Below are positions 1 to 8,401 of a stretch of DNA of 38,496 nucleotides, one piece after another. Origin of the DNA: Oscillospiraceae bacterium (lineage in GTDB: Bacteria; Bacillota; Clostridia; Oscillospirales; CAG-272). Position 1 is the first letter of the stretch. Each line of letters opens with the position of its first letter. The notes beneath the pieces were generated by a model, which was not told the origin of the DNA, searched no databases, and saw only the letters and a list, made by a program, of their open reading frames with translations. The position numbers and the translations under genes are program-made. The stretch is taken from positions 1-38,496 of the forward strand of contig SVUC01000007.1 in NCBI GenBank assembly GCA_015063455.1. The letters are read 5' to 3'.

Positions 1-868
1 GCCATACATAGTACCCGTCTCCTCTTTCATTGGGAATAAGATGGCCTGATGCAGAAGATGTTCCGAGATACTGCTCCATAAAATGAGCAAAATGGGGGAA
101 CACGATACCTGCATCAGAGAGCTCGGGAGCATACTGCTTGAGCCACTCGAGAGAGATGTATCCTTCATAATTGAGAGAACGGAGAGCCTTCATATATTCA
201 GCCATCGGGGGAAGGTCGCCCTCACCGACGAGCTTATAGACTGTCTTTCCGTTTTCTTCGATAGAGTCTTTAATGTGAACGTGCTTGATGAACGCACCGA
301 GGTTTCTGATTGTTGTCTCGGGCATTTCATTGTTATATCTGTAAGGATGATTGAAATCCCAGAGAGCAGCAACGCTGTCACTTCCGATCCTTGCAAGAAC
401 GTCCGCAAGTCTTGCCGTGTCGGAATAAACACCGTTTGTCTCAATCAGGAGAGTAACTCCTGCCTCTTCAGCGATAGGCGCGAGGATCTTCATCGGCTCG
501 ATAACGTATTCATCGTCGAAGTCAGTGGTCGGTTCAGCGGTGAGGTCCCCAAGAACTCTGATGTACGGTGTTCCGAGAGAGGATGCCAAACTGATATATT
601 CCTTGAGTTCTTCAATAGTCTCAGAATGACGTTCCTTGAAACGCAGAGCGCATCCGGAGGAGAGACAGCATATCTCAAGCTTAAGTCTCTTCAACTGTTC
701 CTTTGTCTTCTCAATATTTTCTGCCTTAAAGGGAGACGCGTGAACTGAAAAAATGTCTCCGCCAAGGCCTCTCATCTCGATTCCGTGGAAACCAAAGTCT
801 TTCGCCATAGAGTAAATATCCGTCCAAGCGAAATCGGGACAGCCAAGTGTTGAAAATGAAATTTTCAT
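1..868 (-). CDS. Sugar phosphate isomerase/epimerase (xylose isomerase-like TIM barrel), 3' end outside the window
   Basis: The minus-strand reading frame is open from the ATG at 868 to the window edge, about 289 codons, so the C-terminus is missing. The protein starts MKISFSTLGCPDF and has the AP-endonuclease-2/xylose-isomerase TIM-barrel signatures: an early FHGIEMRG strand, a metal-ligand segment LLIETNG, WDFNHPYR, and KHVHIKD, followed by YEGYISLEW. Such enzymes isomerise or epimerise sugars or keto-sugars with a divalent metal in the cytoplasm; the substrate cannot be told here. The ribosome binding site AGGAGG lies 9 bases before the ATG. The gene follows a T-box leader and its terminator (963-1388), so transcription probably depends on uncharged tRNA, which is unusual for this family. 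The upstream AraC gene on the same strand could also regulate it. Confidence 0.9.
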   Translation of the reverse strand, partial: MKISFSTLGCPDFAWTDIYSMAKDFGFHGIEMRGLGGDIFSVHASPFKAENIEKTKEQLKRLKLEICCLSSGCALRFKERHSETIEELKEYISLASSLGTPYIRVLGDLTAEPTTDFDDEYVIEPMKILAPIAEEAGVTLLIETNGVYSDTARLADVLARIGSDSVAALWDFNHPYRYNNEMPETTIRNLGAFIKHVHIKDSIEENGKTVYKLVGEGDLPPMAEYMKALRSLNYEGYISLEWLKQYAPELSDAGIVFPHFAHFMEQYLGTSSASGHLIPNERGDGYYVW

Positions 869-962
869 TGATTTTTCCTCCTGTTTTGCTGCTGATAATA
901 TTCATGTATTCCGCATTATTATGCGGTTATCTTTTATGCTGTTTGCGGATATGAAACAAAAA

Positions 963-992
963 ACACCGCTGTCTCGCAAAGAGACGCGGTGT
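963..992 (-). terminator. Intrinsic terminator of the T-box leader
   Basis: A stem ACACCGC/GCGGTGT with an inner TCTC/GAGA stem and a small loop is followed on the minus strand by TTTTTTG. It sits directly after the T-box element, where the antiterminator would compete with it. Confidence 0.85.
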
Positions 993-1119
993 ATAAACCT
1001 CGTGATACCACTCTTATTCGGTATTTCTACCCTCACAGGCACAGCATGATGCCCTTCCCCTATAACGGTGGGAATCCGTCCGCGCCTACTGAGTGGGAAT
1101 TTCACTCATTCTGAATTAA

Positions 1120-1229
1120 CAAGGTAACCATCCCACAACGGATGTTTGGGCGCGTTACCAAATGGGAATTCTGTTCTTCCTCAATTACAAGGTAACCATC
1201 CCACAACGGATGTTTGAGTGCGTTACCAA
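1120..1229 (-). repeat. Tandem duplication inside the T-box leader
   Basis: Two 42-base copies (1120-1161 and 1188-1229) differ at only two positions and start 68 bases apart; part of the linker (TGGGAATT) is also repeated. On the minus strand each copy folds as an outer stem GGTAAC/GTTACC around an inner stem CATCC/GGGATG. Each copy also contains TGGTAACGC, close to the T-box bulge UGGNACC, so the copies could be degenerate antiterminator units or duplicated stem II/III elements. Confidence 0.75.
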
Positions 1230-1394
1230 GTGTAGAACTTTTTCACTTGTTCGGGCGGCTGCTTAGGGGTGAGAGCGGATGCCTCTGACCTACTGTCTTT
1301 CACCGGTGCGAGCACCCTCGCCGACAGCTCTCTGCAAAGTCACGATTGCTTCCATATTCCCCATCATAGCGTTTGGAATATAAATGATGTGGTT

Positions 1395-1424
1395 ATTATA
1401 CCACACAAGGTGCATATCTGTCAA
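1395..1424 (-). promoter_or_regulatory. Promoter of the T-box leader
   Basis: On the minus strand TTGACA (1424-1419) and TATAAT (1400-1395) are separated by 18 bases, a consensus vegetative promoter. It would start transcription near 1388, giving a leader of about 520 bases before the isomerase start codon. Confidence 0.8.
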
Positions 1425-1500
1425 TAATGCAATATGTATAAAAATTCAAGTTTTCGTTTCAACAATGCTTGGTGATTGTTGTGAAAAACAACAATATTTT

Positions 1501-2328
1501 TTATTCTTCAATACCCATTGCGCGCTGTCTGTACAGAAGGGGACTTTTTCCCGTAAACTTCTTGAAATTGCGGTAGAAGTAGCTTGTATTATTGAACCCC
1601 GATCTTACAACGACCTCGGAAATCGGCATATCTGTTTTCTCAAGATGTGATCTTGCGATATCGATCCTTTTTTTCAGAATATACTCAACAGGTCTCATAC
1701 CCGTTGAATGCTTAAAAAGTCTGCAGAGATATTGCTCCGACATTCCGCCTGCGGCTCTGCACAGATCAGCGAGAGATATCTCATTCATATAATTCTCGTT
1801 TATGTAGTCGATGATCGCATCTATCGCTGGATTTACCTTAGCGGGAAACGTGGGAACGGCGATCATTTCACAGCACAGATCCATAATAAAGGAGTACATC
1901 TTTGCTGACGCAGCATATTCCATACGCGGACGACCCAAAGCGATCTCTGCACAAATATCGCTGATCTTCTCTCTGTACGCATCGGAGTCCTTGAGTGAGA
2001 ACATCGCAAATTTCTTTTCGAGGAACAGGCCTTCACTCTCCATCGCGGAAGAATACTCAAATTCAAGCCAATCGACTGTCCATTCGTTTCCGAGAGGTCT
2101 GTAGTTATACTCCGTGCCCTTCGCAATAAAAATTCCGCACCCTTGTTTTATCTCAAAAATTTCTTCTCCGAACGCAATTATACCCTCGCCGCGAGTTGTT
2201 ATCAAGATCTGAGAATTCTCAGACGAAGTCTTTGATGCGGATGGGCAGACGTAATCAATCCCCCCACCCGTAACGCATATGGGGAGAGCTTTATTTGAGG
2301 CGGTATCGGAGTAATAAACAAGAGGCAT
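1501..2328 (-). CDS. AraC family transcriptional regulator with N-terminal cupin domain
   Basis: A 275-residue regulator. Residues about 1-120 look like an AraC-type cupin sensor (GEEIFEIKQGCGIFI, then KGTEYNYRPLG). The last 100 residues hold the two helix-turn-helix motifs of the AraC/XylS family (ISLADLCRAAGGMSEQYLCR and ISEVVVRSGFNNTSYFYRNF), ending in the usual FTGKSPLLYR. I chose the ATG at 2328 because AAAGGAATTGCC precedes it; an upstream in-frame TTG at 2388 would add 20 residues but has no ribosome binding site. Such proteins mostly control carbohydrate genes, and the isomerase just downstream on the same strand is a candidate target, although the T-box lies between them. The ligand is unknown. 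Confidence 0.9.
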   Translation of the reverse strand: MPLVYYSDTASNKALPICVTGGGIDYVCPSASKTSSENSQILITTRGEGIIAFGEEIFEIKQGCGIFIAKGTEYNYRPLGNEWTVDWLEFEYSSAMESEGLFLEKKFAMFSLKDSDAYREKISDICAEIALGRPRMEYAASAKMYSFIMDLCCEMIAVPTFPAKVNPAIDAIIDYINENYMNEISLADLCRAAGGMSEQYLCRLFKHSTGMRPVEYILKKRIDIARSHLEKTDMPISEVVVRSGFNNTSYFYRNFKKFTGKSPLLYRQRAMGIEE

Positions 2329-2683
2329 GGCAATTCCTTTCGGCAGCAGTCGCGATGAATACATATTCACCAAATAGTCAAAAAACAAATATGTTCTACT
2401 ATACTACAACATTGTATATCATTCTTTGCTATTTTATTAATTTTTTGTTAAGTACCTAAAAATCTTCCATTTTTGGCTAATTTAATTATTTTTTCTCGCG
2501 TTTTAGTTTATTAAAAAAACTTATCATATCTCTTTTTTCACTTATATAAGCTACTCGACGAAATACATTTTTATCATTGATATTCAAAGATTATGCAAGA
2601 CTTAACAAATATTCACCGATTTAACACAAATACATTAATACAGACAAAAACATATCCGAAAGATTAATTTTTTACCATATTTA
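2329..2683. other. AT-rich divergent intergenic region
   Basis: This AT-rich stretch between the araC-type gene (minus) and the LexA-boxed operon (plus) has no credible open reading frame. It presumably holds the araC promoter, for which I see only weak candidate hexamers. Confidence 0.6.
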
Positions 2684-2735
2684 TTGACACATATAAAAAA
2701 ACGTGTTATAATGGTTTATTACGAACTAATGTTTG
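2684..2735 (+). promoter_or_regulatory. Promoter and LexA-like operator of the TerB-BrxD-BrxHI-UvrA operon
   Basis: A perfect promoter is visible: TTGACA at 2684-2689, 17 bases, TATAAT at 2707-2712. Ten bases after the -10 comes CGAACTAATGTTTG (2722-2735), a LexA-type box (GAAC-N4-GTTY). It covers the expected start of transcription, so a bound repressor would block it. The same core, GAAC-N2-ATGTTTG, recurs at 25625, 25776 and 28633. In many Bacillota uvrA is a known LexA target, which supports the reading. Confidence 0.8.
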
Positions 2736-2781
2736 TTTTAGGCACAAAAATCGAAAAAAGAAAGGACGGCGGGGTTGACTT

Positions 2782-4734
2782 ATGGAAGACAAAAAGAATT
2801 TTTCCGACAAAATTAATAATATGATCTCGAAAGCAACAGATGAGACATCCGGCGGAACAAACGTTTCGATAAGCATAACCGTCGATTCAAATTCGGGAGG
2901 AAAACGGACTTACAACACGGGAGAACGCGCGTCGGACTCAAATGATGGCGGCTCAGGAGATAACTTTTGGGATCTCGGTCAGCCGAGGCAGAAAAAATAC
3001 GCTCCGCCGACATTCGAAGGACACACGATCGACACAACAGATATAGAAGACAGCGGTGAGTCATACACTTATCACGCAAAAAGTGAGAAGATCCCGCCGC
3101 GTCAATCGTCACAGCAATCGTCCCCGAAGGTAGTGAACACCGTCGACGGTCCGCGATACGCCACAGGATCGTACAAAGGTCATTCGGCGCATAGCAGGAT
3201 CAGGCGCGATTTTGCGACCAAAAAACGAGTTCCCTCCAAAGAAGTTCTTACCTATTCACCGAACAACACTCTTGTAAGAAAAATTGAAGTGAAAACCTGG
3301 GAGACCGATGTTGAATTCTACGGGAGATTTGCCTCTGATGCGAAGTCGAGTCATTTTGCCGAACCGAGCATCCCGTATACTGAGGCTATCACACCCGTCG
3401 TGTACAACTCATACGTTCCGCAGTATTCGCATATGTCGCGTCAGCAGATCGAATACTACCGCTGGCTGCGCGAGAATATCCGACACGGGATATTCCCCGA
3501 ATGCGATGCGGCGTATATTCTCCTTTACATTTACGAGATCATAAATCTGCCCGAAGTCATTCCTGCCGCTGAGGGTGCTTCCCTTCTCGCAAAGGTCTGG
3601 CTCGGGTATCGCAAGGCTTATCCGAGGATCGACGGTTATCTGTGCGAATGGATGGCTGACTACTGTATGATAAACGCCATCCCGATTCCCGAGGAGATCC
3701 TCTCTATCCGTCACGAGATCGCGCCCAAGGCGCAGTTCAAGGAATTTTATCTCGATATGGCACAGTCGCCAACCGAAGAAGAGTTGATCGGTACGGCAAA
3801 GGCAATGATCGAGGTGTCCTCCGATTACGATTACAAAACAAGCCGATATTATCCCGATCACCGCGATGATTACGAGCTTCACATTCCGCGTGCGCTCTCT
3901 CGCGTTCTCGAAGGATCGCACAAAAACGGAAGCACAATTCTCTCTCTCGACAGAGTTTACAAAATGACTCGCGACACATACTGCGGTGCTATCGTATCAT
4001 CGGGGATCAAGCGCCGTCTCGATATAGAGTTTGTATCGTTCACCCGACGCGCCGATTCACGAGAGGCGGTCACACATCTTGTGAAATATGCGGAAAACAA
4101 GGTGCGATCTGTAGTCGGAGTAAAAGCAAAGCTCGGATGCGACAAAGCAGATCCCACAGGAGTGGCAATCATTGACAGATACTTTGCTCCTCTCATCCCC
4201 GAAAAAGCGAAAAAATCATCGGCAGATGAATATATGCCTGTCGATTATCTGAAAAATTATGAATCGGACGATTCGGGATTTGATTTATCTACCGCTATGG
4301 CGATCGAAAAAGAATCGTGGGCGAACACCGCACGACTGACGGGAGAAGATTTTGACATCCCGCGCGTCACCGCAGAATTGTCCGAAGAATATGAAGAATC
4401 ACCCTCAGTTGACGGCGAGATCGGATTCGATTCGGATGAGCTGCCGATGATAGAGGATTACGAAGACAGCGACAACGGTGACATCTGCGGAGAGAGCGAA
4501 AACATCTCAGCCGCAGAAGACGGAGATGACATCAGAGATGCGCTCACCTCGGCACTCAGCGGAAGCTTCAAGGAATACTGCCGTGCGAGAAACCTTCACG
4601 AAGGCGAGATCGCAGACAGGATAAACAACATTTTCCTTGATGAGATAGGCGATATATTGCTCGAGAACATCGGGGGAAAATACGTATTGATCGAAGATTA
4701 CAGAGGAGATGCAGAAAATTGGTTAACAGTATAA
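2782..4734 (+). CDS. TerB-N/TerB-C domain protein, first gene of a BREX-related module
   Basis: A 650-residue soluble protein. Residues 1-150 are polar, Gly/Ser-rich and probably disordered. Residues about 190-390 match the TerB-N region (YSHMSRQQIEYYRWLRENI, then AAYILLYIYEIINL, LWLGYRKAYP-type helices). The remainder, ending in an acidic stretch and a final alpha-helical segment, fits TerB-C. TerB-type domains occur with tellurite-stress and anti-phage gene sets, where they are thought to be scaffolds or metal-binding modules; the exact role is unknown. The gene overlaps the ATPase gene by 16 bases, so the two are translationally coupled. The ATG is preceded by GGGG at moderate spacing. It is the first gene after the LexA-boxed promoter. 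The family assignment is by pattern recognition, and the tellurite link is not evidence of tellurite resistance here. Confidence 0.8.
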   Translation: MEDKKNFSDKINNMISKATDETSGGTNVSISITVDSNSGGKRTYNTGERASDSNDGGSGDNFWDLGQPRQKKYAPPTFEGHTIDTTDIEDSGESYTYHAKSEKIPPRQSSQQSSPKVVNTVDGPRYATGSYKGHSAHSRIRRDFATKKRVPSKEVLTYSPNNTLVRKIEVKTWETDVEFYGRFASDAKSSHFAEPSIPYTEAITPVVYNSYVPQYSHMSRQQIEYYRWLRENIRHGIFPECDAAYILLYIYEIINLPEVIPAAEGASLLAKVWLGYRKAYPRIDGYLCEWMADYCMINAIPIPEEILSIRHEIAPKAQFKEFYLDMAQSPTEEELIGTAKAMIEVSSDYDYKTSRYYPDHRDDYELHIPRALSRVLEGSHKNGSTILSLDRVYKMTRDTYCGAIVSSGIKRRLDIEFVSFTRRADSREAVTHLVKYAENKVRSVVGVKAKLGCDKADPTGVAIIDRYFAPLIPEKAKKSSADEYMPVDYLKNYESDDSGFDLSTAMAIEKESWANTARLTGEDFDIPRVTAELSEEYEESPSVDGEIGFDSDELPMIEDYEDSDNGDICGESENISAAEDGDDIRDALTSALSGSFKEYCRARNLHEGEIADRINNIFLDEIGDILLENIGGKYVLIEDYRGDAENWLTV

Positions 4735-6101
4735 ACGGAAAAGATACAGCATCAAAGGTTCCGCGCAGGATCCTCGGAACTCTTTTGTCCTCGCTGTCCG
4801 CAGGGGTTGTCCCGCGAAGCGGCGCACCGTACATTGCGATCGGAAGAGGGGACGAGATCGAAGCTCTGACAAATTCCCTCGACAGAGTTGCTGACGGTGA
4901 GGGATCAACAAAATTCATAATCGGAAGATACGGATCTGGAAAAAGCTTTCTGATCCAGCTCTCCCGCGGATATGCGCTGGATCGCGGATTTGTCACCGCT
5001 GACGCCGACCTCTCTCCCGAGAGAAAGCTCTCCGGAAGCGGCGGTGCGGGACTTGCAACATACCGCGAGCTTATCAAAAATATTGCGGTAAAATCCTCCC
5101 CGGACGGAAATGCGCTCCCTGTGATCCTCGGGAAATGGTTCACAAAGATCGGCGGTGAGCTGACTGACGAAGGATACGAGCAGTCAAGCGAAGAATACGC
5201 GGTCGAGTTCGGTCGGAGAATTATGAAGAATCTGCGCGAGCTTGAATCGGACGTCGGCGGATTTGATTTTGCATCTGTTCTGCGTGAATACTACAATGCG
5301 TGGCGCGATGACGACGATATGAAGCAGTCCGCTTGTCTCAAGTGGATCAGAGGTGAATACGGAACACGTACCGAAGCAAGAAATGCAACGGGGATCCGCT
5401 CCCTCTCCGTCATAAACGATGACAATTGGTACGATCACTTAAAGCTTCTGACCGCGTTCGTGCGTTTGGTCGGATATTCGGGACTTTGCATTTACATCGA
5501 CGAATGTGTGAATCTGTACAAGATACCGAACCGCATCTCACGCGAAAACAATTACGAAAAGATCCTCGCTATGTTCAACGACACAATGCAGGGACGTGCC
5601 CCGGGACTCATGATCGTCTTCGGCGGTACTCCGCAGTTTCTTGAGGACGGAAGACGCGGACTCTACAGCTACGAGGCTCTCAGAAGCCGTCTTGCTGACG
5701 GTCGATTCGGCGGCGGCGAGCTTCGCTCACTGATGCAGCCCGTTCTGAGACTCAAACGTCTCTCGGACAGTGAGCTTTACGCTCTTGTGCTCCGCCTTTC
5801 ATCCCTTCACGGTGAATATCACAAGTGGGATGTGTCATCAAAGGTCTCCGACGAGAATATGCTCGCATTCCTCAAAGATACAATGACGCGTGAGGGTGCG
5901 GAATCAATGATTACCCCGCGTGAGATAATCCGTGATTTTGTCACGCTTCTTGATCTGCTCTACACAAATCCCGATAAATCCTTCGAGGAGATTGCGGGTA
6001 CGGTTGAGCGCACAACAGCCGCGGCTGATGTTGACGAAGCGGAGGAGGTCCACACTCCCGCCCGGACACCAAAGATCACACTCGACGATATAGAATTCTG
6101 A
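4719..6101 (+). CDS. BrxD-like ATP-binding protein (DUF2791 family)
   Basis: A 460-residue P-loop ATPase. Walker A is GRYGSGKS (residues 69-76), and a Walker B follows at GLCIYIDE, about residue 260. The N-terminal PRRILGTLLSSLSAGVVPRS and the IAIGRGDEI segment are typical of the DUF2791/BrxD family, best known from type 2 BREX loci, where brxD sits beside the brxHI helicase, as here. The start is a TTG at 4719 with AGAGGAG about 10 bases upstream; no ATG is available nearby. It overlaps the TerB gene and is followed 49 bases later by the helicase. It probably acts as a DNA-bound motor or clamp-loading partner for the helicase, which is inference from BREX. The typical BREX genes pglX, pglZ and brxC/pglY are absent. 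Confidence 0.85.
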   Translation: MVNSINGKDTASKVPRRILGTLLSSLSAGVVPRSGAPYIAIGRGDEIEALTNSLDRVADGEGSTKFIIGRYGSGKSFLIQLSRGYALDRGFVTADADLSPERKLSGSGGAGLATYRELIKNIAVKSSPDGNALPVILGKWFTKIGGELTDEGYEQSSEEYAVEFGRRIMKNLRELESDVGGFDFASVLREYYNAWRDDDDMKQSACLKWIRGEYGTRTEARNATGIRSLSVINDDNWYDHLKLLTAFVRLVGYSGLCIYIDECVNLYKIPNRISRENNYEKILAMFNDTMQGRAPGLMIVFGGTPQFLEDGRRGLYSYEALRSRLADGRFGGGELRSLMQPVLRLKRLSDSELYALVLRLSSLHGEYHKWDVSSKVSDENMLAFLKDTMTREGAESMITPREIIRDFVTLLDLLYTNPDKSFEEIAGTVERTTAAADVDEAEEVHTPARTPKITLDDIEF

Positions 6102-6150
6102 GGATAAAGATAATTATTTAGCCGCCTCACAAGGCAGAATGGAGATTATC

Positions 6151-8358
6151 ATGTCGGTATTTGAAAGTTATTCTCCGTTTATCAGAGAATTTATTTACAG
6201 CAGAGGATGGGAATCCCTCAGTCCCGTACAGGTTGCGGCGGCAGAGATCATTTTCTCATCTGACTGCAATATGCTTCTTCCGTCGCAGACTGCATCAGGA
6301 AAGACAGAAGCGGCATTTTTCCCAATCTTATCGGAATTTTACGATGATATGCCTCAGTCATTCGGGGTACTTTACATCGCCCCCCTTAAATCGCTCATCA
6401 ACGATCAATTCGGGCGAATATCTGAGCTTTGTGACGAGAGCGGGATCCCCGTTTATCATTGGCACGGTGACGTCGCGGCCTCTCACAAGCAAAAAGCACT
6501 GAAGGAGCCTCGCGGTATTCTTCAGATCACTCCCGAGTCCCTTGAAGCTATGCTTATAACACGGTCATCCGATCTGATACGTCTCTTCGGAGATCTGAGA
6601 TATATAGTCATCGACGAAATACACACGCTCACGGGAACTGACCGCGGAAATCAGATCATCTGTCAGCTCTCGCGTCTCCGCGCAAAAACAGGCGTATCTC
6701 CGAGACGGATCGGTCTATCCGCAACGATCGGGGATATGGAGACAGCGGCAAATTGGCTCGGTGCGGGAAGCGGACGTGACACTACCGTTCCCGAGATCCC
6801 ACCGGCTAAGGTCAAGTGGAAGCTCGGAATGGAGCACTTCTACATCGTTGATCGTGATGTCGCAGAGGTTGCAACTCCCGAAGGAAATCGGGCTGAGGAG
6901 ACGATCTCACTCGACAAAGGGTACGAATACATTTATGAAGCAACAAAAGGAAAAAAATCTATCGTTTTCTCCAATTCAAGAGAGGAAACGGAATACATCT
7001 GTGCAACGCTACGCGAGATAGCTGACCGCCGCGGTGAGCGTGACGTTTTTCTCATTCACCACGGATTTCTCTCAGCGAGCATACGCGAAGAAGCGGAGCT
7101 GAAGATGAAAGACGAGGACATACAGGCTGTCACCTGCGCCACCGTCACAATGGAGCTGGGTATTGACATCGGACGGCTTGAGAGAATAATTCAGCAGGGC
7201 TCGCCCAACTCCGTCTCATCGTTCCTGCAGAGGCTCGGACGAAGCGGACGCCGCGGTGATCCGCCCGAGATGATGATGGTGTTCCGCGAGGAAAACGCGC
7301 TTCCGAACACTCCCCTGCCGGAGCTTATCCCGTGGGAGCTTCTCAAAGCTATCGCGATCGTTCAGCTCTACATTGAAGAGAGATTCATTGAACCGCCCGC
7401 GATCAGAAAATGCCCGTTTTCTCTCCTGTTCCAGCAGACGCTCTCAACAGTTGCCTCATCCGGTGCGATCTCAGCAAAGGATCTCGCCGCAAAGATCCTG
7501 TCACTCCCGCCGTTCGATTACATTGATGAAGCGGACTATAAAACTCTTCTCGTTTCAATGATAAACAACGATTGGCTTGAGATGACGGACGAGCGTGAGA
7601 TCATTGTAGGACTGCGCGGAGAGAGACTTGTCAACTCATTCAAGTTCTACGCAGTATTCAAGGACACCGAGGACTACACCGTTCGGTGTGAATCTGACGA
7701 GATCGGTGTTATCACCACTCCGCCGCCCGTCGGTGACAGATTTGCACTTGCGGGACGTGTATGGGAAGTCGAGGAGCTTGACATTCCCAGACATCTCATT
7801 TACGTCAAAGCGGTCAGCGGCAAAATGGAAGTGAGCTGGCCCGGCGACTACGGCGAGGTTCACACTCGGATACTCGAGAGAATGCGACAAATTCTCAGAG
7901 AAGATACGGAATACCCGTACCTGAGAGAAGGTGCGCTCGCAAGGCTCAGAGTGGCACGCGCTCTCGCAAGAAATACAGGACTTTGTGAGAGCTGTATTCT
8001 CCCGCTCGGTGGGTATACATGGGCTCTGTTCCCGTGGCTCGGTACAAGAAGCTTCAGAACACTCAGAAGATATCTCGTTCGCAACGCAGGCTCGTACAAG
8101 CTCAGCGGAATGGAATTTGAAGGATGCTACTATATGACCTTCAAGCTTGAAGGCGGAAGAGGAGACGACATGATGCGTACTCTTTCGAGAAAGATCGCGG
8201 CTGAAGGAATAGATCTCGATTCTCTCATCTCGCCCACAGAGTCCCCCGTGTTCGAAAAATACGATGAATTTATCCCGTCTGAGCTTCTGCGAAAGGCTTA
8301 CAAGGCTGACAAGCTCCGCTCTGATGAGATATTCAAAAGATGCGAAGAATTCAGATAA
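6151..8358 (+). CDS. BrxHI/Lhr-like superfamily II DEAD/DEAH helicase
   Basis: A 735-residue SF2 helicase with all core motifs. Motif I is TASGKT (residues 47-52), Ia APLKSLIND, II DEIH (155-158), III SAT (190-192), and VI GRSGRRGD (363-370). The domain order resembles Lhr-type 3'-5' helicases, and with the preceding BrxD-like gene it matches the brxD-brxHI pair of BREX. The C-terminal 350 residues are an Lhr-like winged-helix/accessory region. I prefer the ATG at 6151, which has GGAG 8 bases upstream, over the ATG at 6139, which has a poor site. It likely translocates on DNA using ATP. The uvrA gene follows after 43 bases without a visible terminator, so all four genes are probably one transcript. 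Confidence 0.88.
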   Translation: MSVFESYSPFIREFIYSRGWESLSPVQVAAAEIIFSSDCNMLLPSQTASGKTEAAFFPILSEFYDDMPQSFGVLYIAPLKSLINDQFGRISELCDESGIPVYHWHGDVAASHKQKALKEPRGILQITPESLEAMLITRSSDLIRLFGDLRYIVIDEIHTLTGTDRGNQIICQLSRLRAKTGVSPRRIGLSATIGDMETAANWLGAGSGRDTTVPEIPPAKVKWKLGMEHFYIVDRDVAEVATPEGNRAEETISLDKGYEYIYEATKGKKSIVFSNSREETEYICATLREIADRRGERDVFLIHHGFLSASIREEAELKMKDEDIQAVTCATVTMELGIDIGRLERIIQQGSPNSVSSFLQRLGRSGRRGDPPEMMMVFREENALPNTPLPELIPWELLKAIAIVQLYIEERFIEPPAIRKCPFSLLFQQTLSTVASSGAISAKDLAAKILSLPPFDYIDEADYKTLLVSMINNDWLEMTDEREIIVGLRGERLVNSFKFYAVFKDTEDYTVRCESDEIGVITTPPPVGDRFALAGRVWEVEELDIPRHLIYVKAVSGKMEVSWPGDYGEVHTRILERMRQILREDTEYPYLREGALARLRVARALARNTGLCESCILPLGGYTWALFPWLGTRSFRTLRRYLVRNAGSYKLSGMEFEGCYYMTFKLEGGRGDDMMRTLSRKIAAEGIDLDSLISPTESPVFEKYDEFIPSELLRKAYKADKLRSDEIFKRCEEFR

Positions 8359-8401
8359 TCAGATAATAAATATATAATCAAAAAACAAAGGAAAGAAAAC
8401 T

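Larger units (their letters stand above)
963..1388 (-). promoter_or_regulatory. T-box leader (tRNA-sensing antitermination riboswitch)
   Basis: Read on the minus strand, this untranslated leader has a stem I (GAGAGC at the base, closing with GCTCTC near 1270-1330), a variable middle with two repeated hairpins, the T-box element AGTGGTATCACG (about 1001-1012, against consensus AGGGTGGTACCGCG), and an intrinsic terminator at 963-992. This order is the standard T-box layout, in which uncharged tRNA stabilises an antiterminator. The bulge reads UGGU, which fits a tRNA with discriminator base A. The specifier cannot be settled: aligning with the B. subtilis glyQS leader suggests GGC (Gly), but tRNA-Gly usually has discriminator U, so this conflicts. 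The only downstream gene in view is the sugar-phosphate isomerase, about 95 bases after the terminator. Confidence 0.85.

Noticed and set aside
902..1105. A 67-codon minus-strand frame in the T-box region
   Set aside because: It lies across the T-box element and terminator, whose RNA motifs explain the sequence.
1131..1143. CAACGGATGTTTG in both leader repeats resembles the LexA-like core with one mismatch
   Set aside because: The sequence is explained by the hairpin stem CATCC/GGGATG of the leader, lies inside the transcript far from the promoter, and lacks the invariant G of GAAC.
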